From: Thermoplasmata archaeon
GTDB taxonomy: Archaea; Thermoplasmatota; Penumbrarchaeia; JAEHCK01
Assembly (NCBI GenBank): GCA_020696345.1
Contig: JAEHCK010000004.1
Coordinates: 22,916-86,915, forward strand
Length of the DNA: 64,000 bases
Reading direction: 5' to 3'
Made by a program: the position numbers and the translations under genes. Positions 29,949-40,566 of this stretch are shown here, piece by piece. Below the pieces are notes generated by a model. It was given only the letters and a program-made list of their open reading frames with translations. It had not been told where the DNA came from and did not search any database. Every line of letters begins with the position of its first letter. Positions within the stretch are counted from its first letter, which is position 1.

Positions 29949-30914
29949 TTAATCACGCTCGATCTTTATTATTTTAAATTCATATCTTAATTCCACACCA
30001 AAATTCTCACGGTTGAAATCTATGGTTATTCCATCCTGGATGGAGATTATAATTCCGGGATATGGTTGTTGTGACTCGATGATCTGAGCAGTAAGGTCTT
30101 CAAAGGTTTTATTGTAAAATTGCAATGCCTCTGCGTCAATGGCCGAGTTGATAATGCTCATATCGGGTCGGTGCTGGATGCTAATGACTCCGGCGCTGCT
30201 TGATATTGATTCAACTGTAACGCTCCACGGAAAAATGTCAAGCGTCATGCCAATATTCGGTTCGTTTTTGATAGTGATCGTTTCATTGGTGATCGATTCG
30301 ATCCGGATCGTCCAATTCCAATAAATATCATTGAAGGTCATACCAAGCATTAATGGTAGTTCATTTGGATATCTTGCCTCGAACTCTACACGATCGATCA
30401 TCTTGTAAATGTCTACAGTGTCCATTAATTGTATCTTCTTTTCCAATGATTCATTTCTCTTGCCATACCCATCTTCCATCGAAATATCACCATGATATGT
30501 TTTATCCTCACGTACATTAAGAGATAACATTAGATCATTGAAACCCGGGTTAACTTCATCGCTTAGGTCGCGGCCTATGATCGCAGTCATCTGTTCACGA
30601 ACGATGGGGTCGCCAGTTGAATTTAACAAGATCGTGTTAAAGGTCACACATTTTGGTATTGAATCGTCGAGGGCAATTTCTTCATCGGTTGTCTGATAAA
30701 CACAATAGCCCAAATTACCGTCTGCATCTTTCGTGTAGATATATTCGGTAAAGTCAAATGTGATCAGATCTCCTTCCTGGACAGTCAGCGAGTTATCATC
30801 CTTACTCTTACCTTTCTTATCTTGATCCTTATACCAGGAATAAGCAAGAGCGCTGACTATGCCTACGATGACCAGTATTATTACGAGGACGCAAATTGCA
30901 TCGGTACGATTCAT
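29949..30914 (-). CDS. Membrane-anchored SlyD/FKBP-like protein
   Basis: Signal anchor; 'VQEGDLITFDFTEYIYTKDADGN', 'PGFNDLMLSLNVREDKTYHGDISMEDGYG', C-terminal 'LRYEFKIIKIE'. Confidence 0.65.
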   Translation of the reverse strand: MNRTDAICVLVIILVIVGIVSALAYSWYKDQDKKGKSKDDNSLTVQEGDLITFDFTEYIYTKDADGNLGYCVYQTTDEEIALDDSIPKCVTFNTILLNSTGDPIVREQMTAIIGRDLSDEVNPGFNDLMLSLNVREDKTYHGDISMEDGYGKRNESLEKKIQLMDTVDIYKMIDRVEFEARYPNELPLMLGMTFNDIYWNWTIRIESITNETITIKNEPNIGMTLDIFPWSVTVESISSSAGVISIQHRPDMSIINSAIDAEALQFYNKTFEDLTAQIIESQQPYPGIIISIQDGITIDFNRENFGVELRYEFKIIKIERD

Positions 30915-31033
30915 GATATCACATTATAATTAAATTATATATTTTATTACCAGAATTTTTGTAATGAATGTTATTCTCATATAATATATTTTAGTTACTC
31001 ATAATCATTCAATTCAATCGAAGAGTTATTTAA

Positions 31034-32356
<1,323 letters not shown>

Positions 32357-32574
32357 TGTTGAGGATATTTGAAACACACAAAAATAAGCTAATATAAAAA
32401 GAGAATCTTATTTTTGTTAGGGCTAAAAATTCTTTATATATATTTTATACTGACAACAGAATTGTTACCCTTGTAAAAATTTGCTAAAGCAAATTGACAA
32501 GTCAAATTGGAAAATGAAAAGTGAAAAGTCAAATATTAAAAGTAAAAATGTAAAGATGGGAATGGGGAATACAA

Positions 32575-32692
32575 TTCATTATTGCTGAGCATGGGAATGC
32601 GATTTATTATTGCTGTGCATGGTAATGCGATTTATTATTGCTGTGCATGGGAATGCGATTTATTATTGCTGTGCATGGGAATGGAAACGACT
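32575..32692. repeat. 28-bp tandem array
   Basis: GGGAATGCGATTTATTATTGCTGTGCAT repeated ~4x. Confidence 0.9.
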
Positions 32693-32721
32693 AAATAAAT
32701 TTCAATTCTCTATCCCCTCTC

Positions 32722-32815
32722 CCCAAACGATTGTAAACAATAATTCATTGAAGTGGTCCCCCTTCCCCAAACGATTTTATTTATTAAACAATCGTAGTGG
32801 TCGGCCGAAGGCCAT
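32722..32815 (+). repeat. Dispersed intergenic repeat family, copy 2
   Basis: CCCAAACGATTGTAAACAATAATTCATTGAAGTGGTCCCCC...CAATCGTAGTGGTCGGCCGAAGGCC. Confidence 0.85.
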
Positions 32816-32920
32816 GACTCTCGACTCTTTAGACCCTCGACTCTTTAGACTCCCGACTCCATAGACTGCCGTGTGTAATCTTTAAATCATAATTAAACCA
32901 TTCCCCATACGGTGTGATCA

Positions 32921-34930
32921 TTGGCAAAAATATTTATCGGTGTTGCGTGGCCGTATGCGAACGGCCCGATCCATGTGGGTCATGTTGCAGGTTGTTATCT
33001 ACCGCCCGACATCTTCGCACGGTACCACAGGATGATCGGCAATGAGGTGCTAATGGTCTCTGGCTCTGACGAACACGGCACACCAATTACCGTGACTGCG
33101 GAACAGGAGTGTGTGGAACCAGCTGTAATAGCCAAGCGTTATCATGAGATAAATGCAAAGGCGCTGAATGATCTGGGCATTTCATTCGACCTGTTCTTCG
33201 AAACCTCTGACCCGAACCATAAAATCGTTGTACATGACATTTTCTTAAAGTTGCTGGAAAAAGAATACATTTACAAAAAGACCATGGAATTATTGTTCTG
33301 CACCCAGTGCAACCGGTTTTTACCCGATAGATATGTCGAGGGCCAGTGTCCGCACTGCGATCACGAGGCGGCACGAGGCGACCAGTGTGATGAATGCGGT
33401 AAACCGCTGGACACCATAGAATTGATCGGACCAAAATGCAAGCTCTGCGGTTCATATCCTGAACTACGCGAGACCGAGCATTTCTTTTTCAAACTAAGTG
33501 CGTTTCAGGAAAGGCTGATAGAATATACAGCAGATAAAGAACATTGGCGGCATAATACAAAAAACTTCATCCGCAACTGGCTCACGGGCGGGCTTCGTGA
33601 CAGGGCCATCACACGCGATATCCGGTGGGGCGTGGATATACCCCTCGATGGGTTTGAGGATAAACGTATTTATGTCTGGTTCGAGGCGGTGATCGGCTAT
33701 TTATCCACATCCAAAGAGTGGTCGCGGCGGTCGGGTGACCCTGACAAGTGGAAGGAGTTCTGGCAGGATACAAAAGTTAAGCATTATTATTTTTTAGGTA
33801 AGGATAACATCCCATTCCACACCATTATCTGGCCGGCAATATTACTCGGTTACGGCGGCCTCAACCTACCATACGATGTCCCGGCCAACGAATATCTGCG
33901 GTTCGAGGGCGAGCAATTCTCCAAAAGTCGCGGGGTGACCATTGATGTGCCTGACTTACTCAAGCACTACGACCCTGACCAGCTCAGATACTATCTGGCG
34001 ATCAACATGCCAGAGAACCGTGATGCCGACTTCTCATGGGACGATTTCGAGAACAGGATCAATACAGAGCTTGTGGGCACCCTGGGAAATTTCATACATC
34101 GTGCTTTGACATTTACCGCCAAGAACTTCGGTGAGATACCCACCCTTGATGAAACAAAACTAACTGCCGAGGACCATGAAGCATTGCAGATGATCGATAA
34201 AACTTTTAAAGATGTATCTGTTAATATTGAGAAGTGCCAATTCAAAAATGCAATAAAAAATATAATGGCGCTTGCACATTTCGGCAATCGATACTTTGAT
34301 AAAAAGGCGCCATGGTCACTCTTGAAAACCGACCGTGACGCGTGCGCAAACGCATTACATTTAAATCTGCGGCTCGTGAAAGCGCTGGCGGTTTTAACAT
34401 ACCCGTTCATGCCGAATGCTGCATTGCGGCTTTGGAACATGATAGGTTATCCGGATCCTATTGAAAATGCAGCTTGGTCGGCCGGTGTCGAAGGGCTCAC
34501 GCAGGGTGCTAAATTAGCACATCCAGTTCCGTTGTTCAAAAAGATCGTGGTGAATGGTCAAGATAAAATTAAGGAAAAAAAGATAGAGGGAGTTATTGAC
34601 ATGATGAAATTTACGGATTTTCAGAAAGTAAACTTACGTATAGGCAAAGTGACCAAGGTCGAAGACCATCCGGATGCAGACAAATTATATGTGCTGCAGG
34701 TGGATTTCGGCAATGAACAGCGTCAATTGGTTGCTGGGCTGAAAGGGTATTATGAGAAAGAAGAGATCTTGAACAAGAATATTGTCGTGGTCATGAACCT
34801 TGAACCGGCAAAACTACGCGGTATTGATTCCAATGGTATGCTGTTAGCGGCTGATGATGGTAAGGGCGGCGTGGCATTGTTGATCCCTGACCCTGACCGC
34901 AATATTGCAATTGGTTCACGAGTGAAATAA
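32921..34930 (+). CDS. metG: Methionyl-tRNA synthetase with C-terminal tRNA-binding domain (TTG start)
   Basis: VAWPYANGPIHVGHVAGCYLPPDIFARYHRM; EQFSKSRG (KMSKS-equivalent); C-terminal 'FTDFQKVNLRIGKVTKVEDHPDADKLYVLQVDFG'. Confidence 0.95.
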   Translation: MAKIFIGVAWPYANGPIHVGHVAGCYLPPDIFARYHRMIGNEVLMVSGSDEHGTPITVTAEQECVEPAVIAKRYHEINAKALNDLGISFDLFFETSDPNHKIVVHDIFLKLLEKEYIYKKTMELLFCTQCNRFLPDRYVEGQCPHCDHEAARGDQCDECGKPLDTIELIGPKCKLCGSYPELRETEHFFFKLSAFQERLIEYTADKEHWRHNTKNFIRNWLTGGLRDRAITRDIRWGVDIPLDGFEDKRIYVWFEAVIGYLSTSKEWSRRSGDPDKWKEFWQDTKVKHYYFLGKDNIPFHTIIWPAILLGYGGLNLPYDVPANEYLRFEGEQFSKSRGVTIDVPDLLKHYDPDQLRYYLAINMPENRDADFSWDDFENRINTELVGTLGNFIHRALTFTAKNFGEIPTLDETKLTAEDHEALQMIDKTFKDVSVNIEKCQFKNAIKNIMALAHFGNRYFDKKAPWSLLKTDRDACANALHLNLRLVKALAVLTYPFMPNAALRLWNMIGYPDPIENAAWSAGVEGLTQGAKLAHPVPLFKKIVVNGQDKIKEKKIEGVIDMMKFTDFQKVNLRIGKVTKVEDHPDADKLYVLQVDFGNEQRQLVAGLKGYYEKEEILNKNIVVVMNLEPAKLRGIDSNGMLLAADDGKGGVALLIPDPDRNIAIGSRVK

Positions 34931-35598
34931 TGAGATTAGACCTTCATGCACATACGATCTATTCTGCCGATGGCAATGTTGAGCCCGAGATATATATTAA
35001 ACATGCACAAAAAATTGGATTGGCCGGGCTTGCAATTACCGACCACAACGAGGTCAAAGGTGCAATAAAAGCATACCAATTGGCTAAAAAAAATAAAGAT
35101 GTCACCATCGTACGCGGAGTTGAGGTCTCGACATCGAACGGACATGTTTTGGCTTATGGTGTAAAAGACAAAATACCGCGCGGCCTTACACCTGAAGAGA
35201 CCAAAGAGCGGATCGTAGAACTGGGCGGTGTGGCTGTTGCCGCACACCCGTATAGGCTCGTATCCGGCCTTGGAGTTGAAACTGTAAAACAGGCCAAGTT
35301 TGATCTTGTGGAAGTATTGAACCATCGTTCACCCAAACATGAGAACGGCCGGGCCTTAAAATTAGCAAATGAACTTGGGGCGGGGTTGCTTGGCGGCTCA
35401 GACGCACATTATACCTGGGAACTTGGTCTGGCTGCAACCGAGTTTAAAATTGAAACAGATAATGAAGGAGATATTATTGCCGAGATCTCAAAAAAACGTA
35501 CCGAGCCGATCGGCGAGAGCTCAACATTCTTCCAGGGCGTGGCCATGTACTCTAAACTTGTAGTACATTGGTTGAAACGCGGCTTTAAGAGGATTTAA
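34930..35598 (+). CDS. PHP-domain phosphoesterase
   Basis: MRLDLHAHTIYSADG; AITDHNEVKGA; GGVAVAAHPYR; GSDAHY. Confidence 0.9.
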   Translation: MRLDLHAHTIYSADGNVEPEIYIKHAQKIGLAGLAITDHNEVKGAIKAYQLAKKNKDVTIVRGVEVSTSNGHVLAYGVKDKIPRGLTPEETKERIVELGGVAVAAHPYRLVSGLGVETVKQAKFDLVEVLNHRSPKHENGRALKLANELGAGLLGGSDAHYTWELGLAATEFKIETDNEGDIIAEISKKRTEPIGESSTFFQGVAMYSKLVVHWLKRGFKRI

Positions 35599-35684
35599 TT
35601 AGATTATAGATTATCAACAGGTCATCGTATTCATCTTTCTGCTAATAAAGGTTCAGAATCAAACACTTGTATATCGTGAACTGT

Positions 35685-36959
35685 TTACACACTCGGGTCT
35701 TCTACCTTCCCCATGAACAGAATTTGACCTGTCTCTTTGTGCTGGATAAAGAAGATGAAAGGGTGGTCGGCTTTGAACTCGATAGGTTGTGGAGAAGAAG
35801 ATCCTCCACCTCCTTTTTCCTGCATCACCACAGCCGTAGCTGCTGCTGCTTCTGTGCCTTCCTCGTTGACCTCAACAAAGGACTGGTGAATGACTTTATC
35901 TATATACAATTCAGTTTCCGACGTGATCCCTGAAAAGTCAGCTCCCATTCCGAAAGCGGTAGGCATCCCCATGGAGATGAGCTTATCTGCCAGGCGATAC
36001 TTTTGTTCGAACTTGAACTTTGGAAGGTATAGATCGACCCACTCCCCACTAATCTTATCCTTCAGGTCGTTCAGATATGTATGATCGAGTTTGGACTCAA
36101 GTGATGCAATATCATTCTCTTTTGGGAGCATAATATACATAGAAAGTTCTTCATCTTTGTAGGGTAATTGTAGTAATTGTGTATCAGAGTTGCTTGCATA
36201 ATTGAGTTTTTTTGATTCATCGCACATATGCATCATGTCTGTCATGGTCTCCCCACTGCTCGAATTATAGAAGTTCATTTCATTTGTTGCGCTTTCGTCG
36301 AACTGATATTTCCAGTCTGACTTGAAATATATCGCATTGGTCAGTATCAAATAAGTTAGTACGTTTATATCACTTGGAGATAGCAGGTCATTGATCTTCT
36401 CATTGGTCTCTTTCTCAACCCAGTCATTGATCGTATCAACAGAACCGGCGGGGTCGCCGACGAAGTCTAGTTCTTGACCATGTGCCAGGTAACACGACTC
36501 AATTACATTCTTGTAATCCGCATCTATATTCCTTCCTTGTTTGAGCCAATAGGCATTCGCTGTTGAGAGCTCGTATGTGGTGCCATCTTTATTCAACTGA
36601 CTTTGTAAAGACTTGACCATGCCCCATCTGGCCTGGTCGTCTTCCGGGAAGTCCAATACCTGCACCATTTCGGTAGCCGTCTGTCCTCTGGCCCCTTCGA
36701 AGGCCATGCCAAGAGCAATGGAAATACTGTATGGTGAAAAGAATACGTTCTCATCTGAATCAATTAGCTGTTTATACATCTGAAAAGTGAATTCGTTACT
36801 GCTGTTGACAAATTCGTTCATGCCTTTATTGATAACCGAATAAGTAGGGTGAATCGGTTCGTTGTCATCCTCATTATCATTATATTCAGTACACCCAGCC
36901 GCAACAACTACAGCAACTAGCAACAAGGCCACGAACATGTTCGGGAGTGCCTTTTTCAT
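35685..36959 (-). CDS. Serpin lipoprotein (serpin 1)
   Basis: Lipobox 'VVAAGC'; EEGTEAAAATAVV hinge; 'FKADHPFIFFIQHKETGQILFMGKV'. Confidence 0.92.
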   Translation of the reverse strand: MKKALPNMFVALLLVAVVVAAGCTEYNDNEDDNEPIHPTYSVINKGMNEFVNSSNEFTFQMYKQLIDSDENVFFSPYSISIALGMAFEGARGQTATEMVQVLDFPEDDQARWGMVKSLQSQLNKDGTTYELSTANAYWLKQGRNIDADYKNVIESCYLAHGQELDFVGDPAGSVDTINDWVEKETNEKINDLLSPSDINVLTYLILTNAIYFKSDWKYQFDESATNEMNFYNSSSGETMTDMMHMCDESKKLNYASNSDTQLLQLPYKDEELSMYIMLPKENDIASLESKLDHTYLNDLKDKISGEWVDLYLPKFKFEQKYRLADKLISMGMPTAFGMGADFSGITSETELYIDKVIHQSFVEVNEEGTEAAAATAVVMQEKGGGGSSSPQPIEFKADHPFIFFIQHKETGQILFMGKVEDPSV

Positions 36960-37158
36960 TTTATCACCAATAACATAATCCTATTATGTGCATATAAAAA
37001 GATTGGAACAGTTTTAATACAATTACATAATCCTAATATTGACCGATGAATGCCTATATTTTTTGCATAGACTAAATTGTGATCGAAAGTTTAATAAATA
37101 ATTGGGTGTGCCTACGCTTTTTACTCTCCTATAATGGTCAACCTTTCAACACGATTTT

Positions 37159-37268
37159 AGATAACGGCTCGCGGGTATGCGAACCAGCCGAATATAAACG
37201 TTTTCTAAATAAAGGCAATTTAGGCGGAAAACCTGCAAGGTCTGGAGCCGTATACCCGCTTGTTGTGC
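37159..37268 (-). repeat. attC-like recombination site A (downstream of radical SAM gene)
   Basis: Minus strand GCACAAC-AA-GCGGGTATACGG ... GCATACCCGC-GAGCC-GTTATCT; starts ~14 bp after the stop codon. Confidence 0.65.
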
Positions 37269-37282
37269 GAAGTTGCCTAAAA

Positions 37283-38200
37283 CTATACCAAACCATAAAT
37301 CTGCCTCGGTGCAAGGTATTGTGGGAATCTATTTAAAAGATTTAAACGAAGAAGAAAACAAAGATGGCATTCGTCAACATACTTATCCTCATGTTTAACA
37401 TTGTATTTTTTAGCTAAAAAAGCAGGACCTCCTTTAACCAATGGACCACAAATTGGGTGTATATCGGCGTTGTAGCTCTTAACAAGTTTTGACAACGGAG
37501 TCTTCCACATATTGCCCATACTCAGTCCCTGACAGAGATGAACGTTGCCATATGGATCAAGGTGAACTCTCTTTGGTTCTTTCAAATCTTCATATGGACA
37601 TTCTGTTAGTTCTTCCCAAAATTTTTGTGGAAGTCCTTCTACTAATTTCTCAACTGCTCTACCTCTAAACACAACACCACCACTGACAATTGGCTCTCCT
37701 GTACTCAACTTATTTTTAATGTCTGTCCTGACCGTAGGTTTCTCAATACAAATAGGCTTAGCTAGTATGCCCAATCTTTTTGCCGCAGATAAAGATCGTT
37801 TAGCTGGATTATCTTTTTCATTTTCATAATGGAACAGATCATCACTTACCCGAAAATCAGATATATCCAATTTGTTGAGAGGGTCCAGCCAAAGTTCTGC
37901 ATCTTCCTCAGATGTTGCATAATACCCATTAGTTACTACCCCCACTTTGAATCCAAGGTTACGAGCAATTTTAACTCCTTCAAGCATTATTGGGTAAAAC
38001 AAAAATGGTTCACCACCTTCAAAGTATATCCATTCTATTGTTCCAATTTTGACTGCTTCATCAAGAGCCTCTCGTACCTGTCTCAAAGTGAAAGTCCCTT
38101 TAGCATCAGGTCCACTATATACAAAACAATCATCACATTTTAGATTGCACATATAAGTTAGAAGAAAATGAATTCCCGTTAACATGAGATTCCTCCTCAA
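37283..38200 (-). CDS. Radical SAM protein
   Basis: YMCNLKCDDCFVYSG (CxxxCxxC), EGGEPFLFYP; strong GAGGAGG SD before ATG. Confidence 0.9.
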   Translation of the reverse strand: MRRNLMLTGIHFLLTYMCNLKCDDCFVYSGPDAKGTFTLRQVREALDEAVKIGTIEWIYFEGGEPFLFYPIMLEGVKIARNLGFKVGVVTNGYYATSEEDAELWLDPLNKLDISDFRVSDDLFHYENEKDNPAKRSLSAAKRLGILAKPICIEKPTVRTDIKNKLSTGEPIVSGGVVFRGRAVEKLVEGLPQKFWEELTECPYEDLKEPKRVHLDPYGNVHLCQGLSMGNMWKTPLSKLVKSYNADIHPICGPLVKGGPAFLAKKYNVKHEDKYVDECHLCFLLRLNLLNRFPQYLAPRQIYGLV

Positions 38201-38216
38201 TTAAATATCGGCAATT

Positions 38217-38305
38217 TCGTAACGGTTGGCGAGTATCTGAAGTTTGCGTAGCAAATTTGGGTCGAGCGAGTGCAGCGAAGCGAACCGTATACCCGCGTGT
38301 TATAT
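38217..38305 (-). repeat. attC-like recombination site B
   Basis: Minus strand ATATAAC-AC-GCGGGTATACGGTTCGCTTC...GATACTCGC-CAACC-GTTACGA; interior homologous to site C. Confidence 0.65.
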
Positions 38306-38408
38306 TCTTTTTTCCGAAGGAAAAAATGAGCCATAGTCTGCAAAATGGTTTTGTCGAAGGTAAAAAATGGCGAAGAGTCAACGGAAAAGACAGTAAGAAA
38401 ATCAGATA

Positions 38409-38852
38409 TTATTTTAGTTCACAAGCAACTAGATCGTCAATAAAAGAACGTGTTTTTTTTAAATTTTCTGTAAAACTTTGTGGATATTGGTATAATGGTG
38501 TCCTATCAACACCATGTTCATCAAAATATTCTCCACCTTCTCTAATTGTCCTTCCTTCACATAATGTTTTTGCTATCTTATTACAAAATTGTTTAAACTC
38601 TTCACCTCTACCATGTCTAAACAAGTATAAACCTAATGTTGAAAGTTTGGTACTATAATGCCTAATGCCATCTATACCTGGGCCATCATCTTCACCATAA
38701 CTTTCTATATCTTCTGGAATTTGGCTTATTGCACTTTGTATTTCCAAATACTTTTGTTGCCCAAGTATTTCTAAAACATTATGTGTAAGCGATTTATCTA
38801 ACCAATTAAAACCTGCCCGTTCTACTTTTTTCTTATTGTTTGATTGTTTCAT
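38409..38852 (-). CDS. Hypothetical cassette-like gene product (147 aa)
   Basis: Complete ORF between sites B and C on the same strand as flanking cassette genes; no family recognised. Confidence 0.65.
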   Translation of the reverse strand: MKQSNNKKKVERAGFNWLDKSLTHNVLEILGQQKYLEIQSAISQIPEDIESYGEDDGPGIDGIRHYSTKLSTLGLYLFRHGRGEEFKQFCNKIAKTLCEGRTIREGGEYFDEHGVDRTPLYQYPQSFTENLKKTRSFIDDLVACELK

Positions 38853-38929
38853 ACTAAATATAAATAAGATTGTATTATTTAAAACTTCATTTTTTATCGA
38901 TATAATAATTTACCTTCTCCGTCGATTGA

Positions 38930-39025
38930 ATATAACGGCTGCGGATATCTGAAGTTTGCGAACCTAGTGAGCAAATTTGGGTCGAACGAGTGAAACGAAG
39001 TGAGCCTGATATCCGCATGTTATAT
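38930..39025 (-). repeat. attC-like recombination site C
   Basis: Minus strand ATATAAC-AT-GCGGATATC ... GATATCCGC-AGCC-GTTATAT; perfect R (7 bp) and L (9 bp) arms. Confidence 0.7.
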
Positions 39026-39120
39026 GACCGAGCCGAAGGCGAGGCAAGGAAACTGAAGGTTTTCGTAGAGTTGCCCGCATTTTTGGGCTGTGTGCCCTTT
39101 ACTTTCTTCCCATTCTCATT

Positions 39121-40374
39121 TCATTTTGTTGGATCAATAACTCTGCCTAAGAATAATATATTTCCCGATTCTCTATCTTGTATTATAAATATGAATGGGT
39201 GATTTGCATAGAAGCTGATGGAAGGAGCGCTTATAACCATAACACCTCCAGTTGCTGCTGCAGCTTCTGTACCTTCTTCATTCACCTCAATAAAAGCTTG
39301 ATGAATTACAGAACTAATAAAAAGATTGTTTGTGCCATCCATTCCCGAAAAATCTGCACCTGATGAAAAAGCTGTTGACATACCCATTTCTTTTAGTGTT
39401 TCAGCCATGTAATATTTGGTTTCAAACTTAAATTTTGGTATGCTAATATAAACTTCTTGCTCCGTGAAATTATTTTTCCATTCGTTGAGTTTTTCTAGAC
39501 TAATAGATGCTTCAATCGAATCAAGATTGTCTGCTTTTGGTAAAAGTATATGCATAGACAATTCTTCGCTTTCGTAAGGCATTTCAAGAATCTGTAGTTC
39601 ATCTGTCTCTGCATAATTGAAGTTTTCAGTTAAACTCATCATTGGGACTTTAACTGTTTTTTCAGAGTTTATTTTGAAATCTTGTTCCCATGTATTGTTT
39701 TCATCAAACTGCTTAACCCAGTTACTTTTAAAATAAATTGCATTAGTAAGTACGAGCCGTGTCATTTGATCAATATCACCCTTTTGAATCAAATCCTTAA
39801 TCTTATTGCTTGTTTGCTCTTCCACCCAAGCATTAATCGTCTCACGAGATTTTTCAGTTTCCCCTATAAAATCAAGATTAGTTGCTTTTCCTCCATAATA
39901 TTGTTCTATTAGATTTAAATATTCTTCTAAGAACTGATAATTCTCATGAGCCCATAATGCATTCGCTGTGTGAAGTGTATATTCTTTATCTTTTTTATTG
40001 ATCTGAGTATAGATATTAACAAAATCAGATCTTCGTGTATCGTTATCTTCTGGAAAATAAAGTACCGACCCCATTTCTTCTTCTGTTTGACCTCGGGCAC
40101 CTTCATAAATCATTGCTAAAAGTACTGACATACTGTATGGAGAAAAAAAGATATTTTCTTCTTTATCTTTAAATTCTGAATAAAGATCAAATGCAAATTG
40201 AGTGGTAGCATTCACAACACTACTTGCTCTTTCCGGAGTTATTTCGCTGTCATCTGTTTTAGGTGTTGGTTGTTTACTATTGGGTGTTGATTGTTTAATA
40301 CAACCACACAAAAAGATATTTGAAATAATTGCAACGATTACTATTATTCCTATTGCTTTAATTTTTCGATTCAT
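39121..40374 (-). CDS. Serpin lipoprotein (serpin 2)
   Basis: Lipobox 'FLCGC'; EEGTEAAAATGGV hinge; 'FYANHPFIFIIQDRESGNILFLGRV'. Confidence 0.92.
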   Translation of the reverse strand: MNRKIKAIGIIVIVAIISNIFLCGCIKQSTPNSKQPTPKTDDSEITPERASSVVNATTQFAFDLYSEFKDKEENIFFSPYSMSVLLAMIYEGARGQTEEEMGSVLYFPEDNDTRRSDFVNIYTQINKKDKEYTLHTANALWAHENYQFLEEYLNLIEQYYGGKATNLDFIGETEKSRETINAWVEEQTSNKIKDLIQKGDIDQMTRLVLTNAIYFKSNWVKQFDENNTWEQDFKINSEKTVKVPMMSLTENFNYAETDELQILEMPYESEELSMHILLPKADNLDSIEASISLEKLNEWKNNFTEQEVYISIPKFKFETKYYMAETLKEMGMSTAFSSGADFSGMDGTNNLFISSVIHQAFIEVNEEGTEAAAATGGVMVISAPSISFYANHPFIFIIQDRESGNILFLGRVIDPTK

Positions 40375-40484
40375 TTATAAATTAATAGGTCTCAGTAGTA
40401 TATAAGGTTAATTAACTTAGTATTACACATCCTGACGGGCACACAGCCTTTTTTATTTTTCCCTCTTGAAATGCGGGCGATTTC

Positions 40485-40542
40485 ATATAACTCGAATTAT
40501 GGGTATAATACGTTCGCTTAACCCCTGTAATTTGAGTTATAT
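40485..40542. repeat. attC/attI-like palindromic site D
   Basis: ATATAACTCGAATTATGGGT ... ACCCCTGTAATTTGAGTTATAT; 24 bp upstream of recombinase fragment ATG. Confidence 0.55.
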
Positions 40543-40566
40543 GACCACCTTGCCCTATATTCCTAC

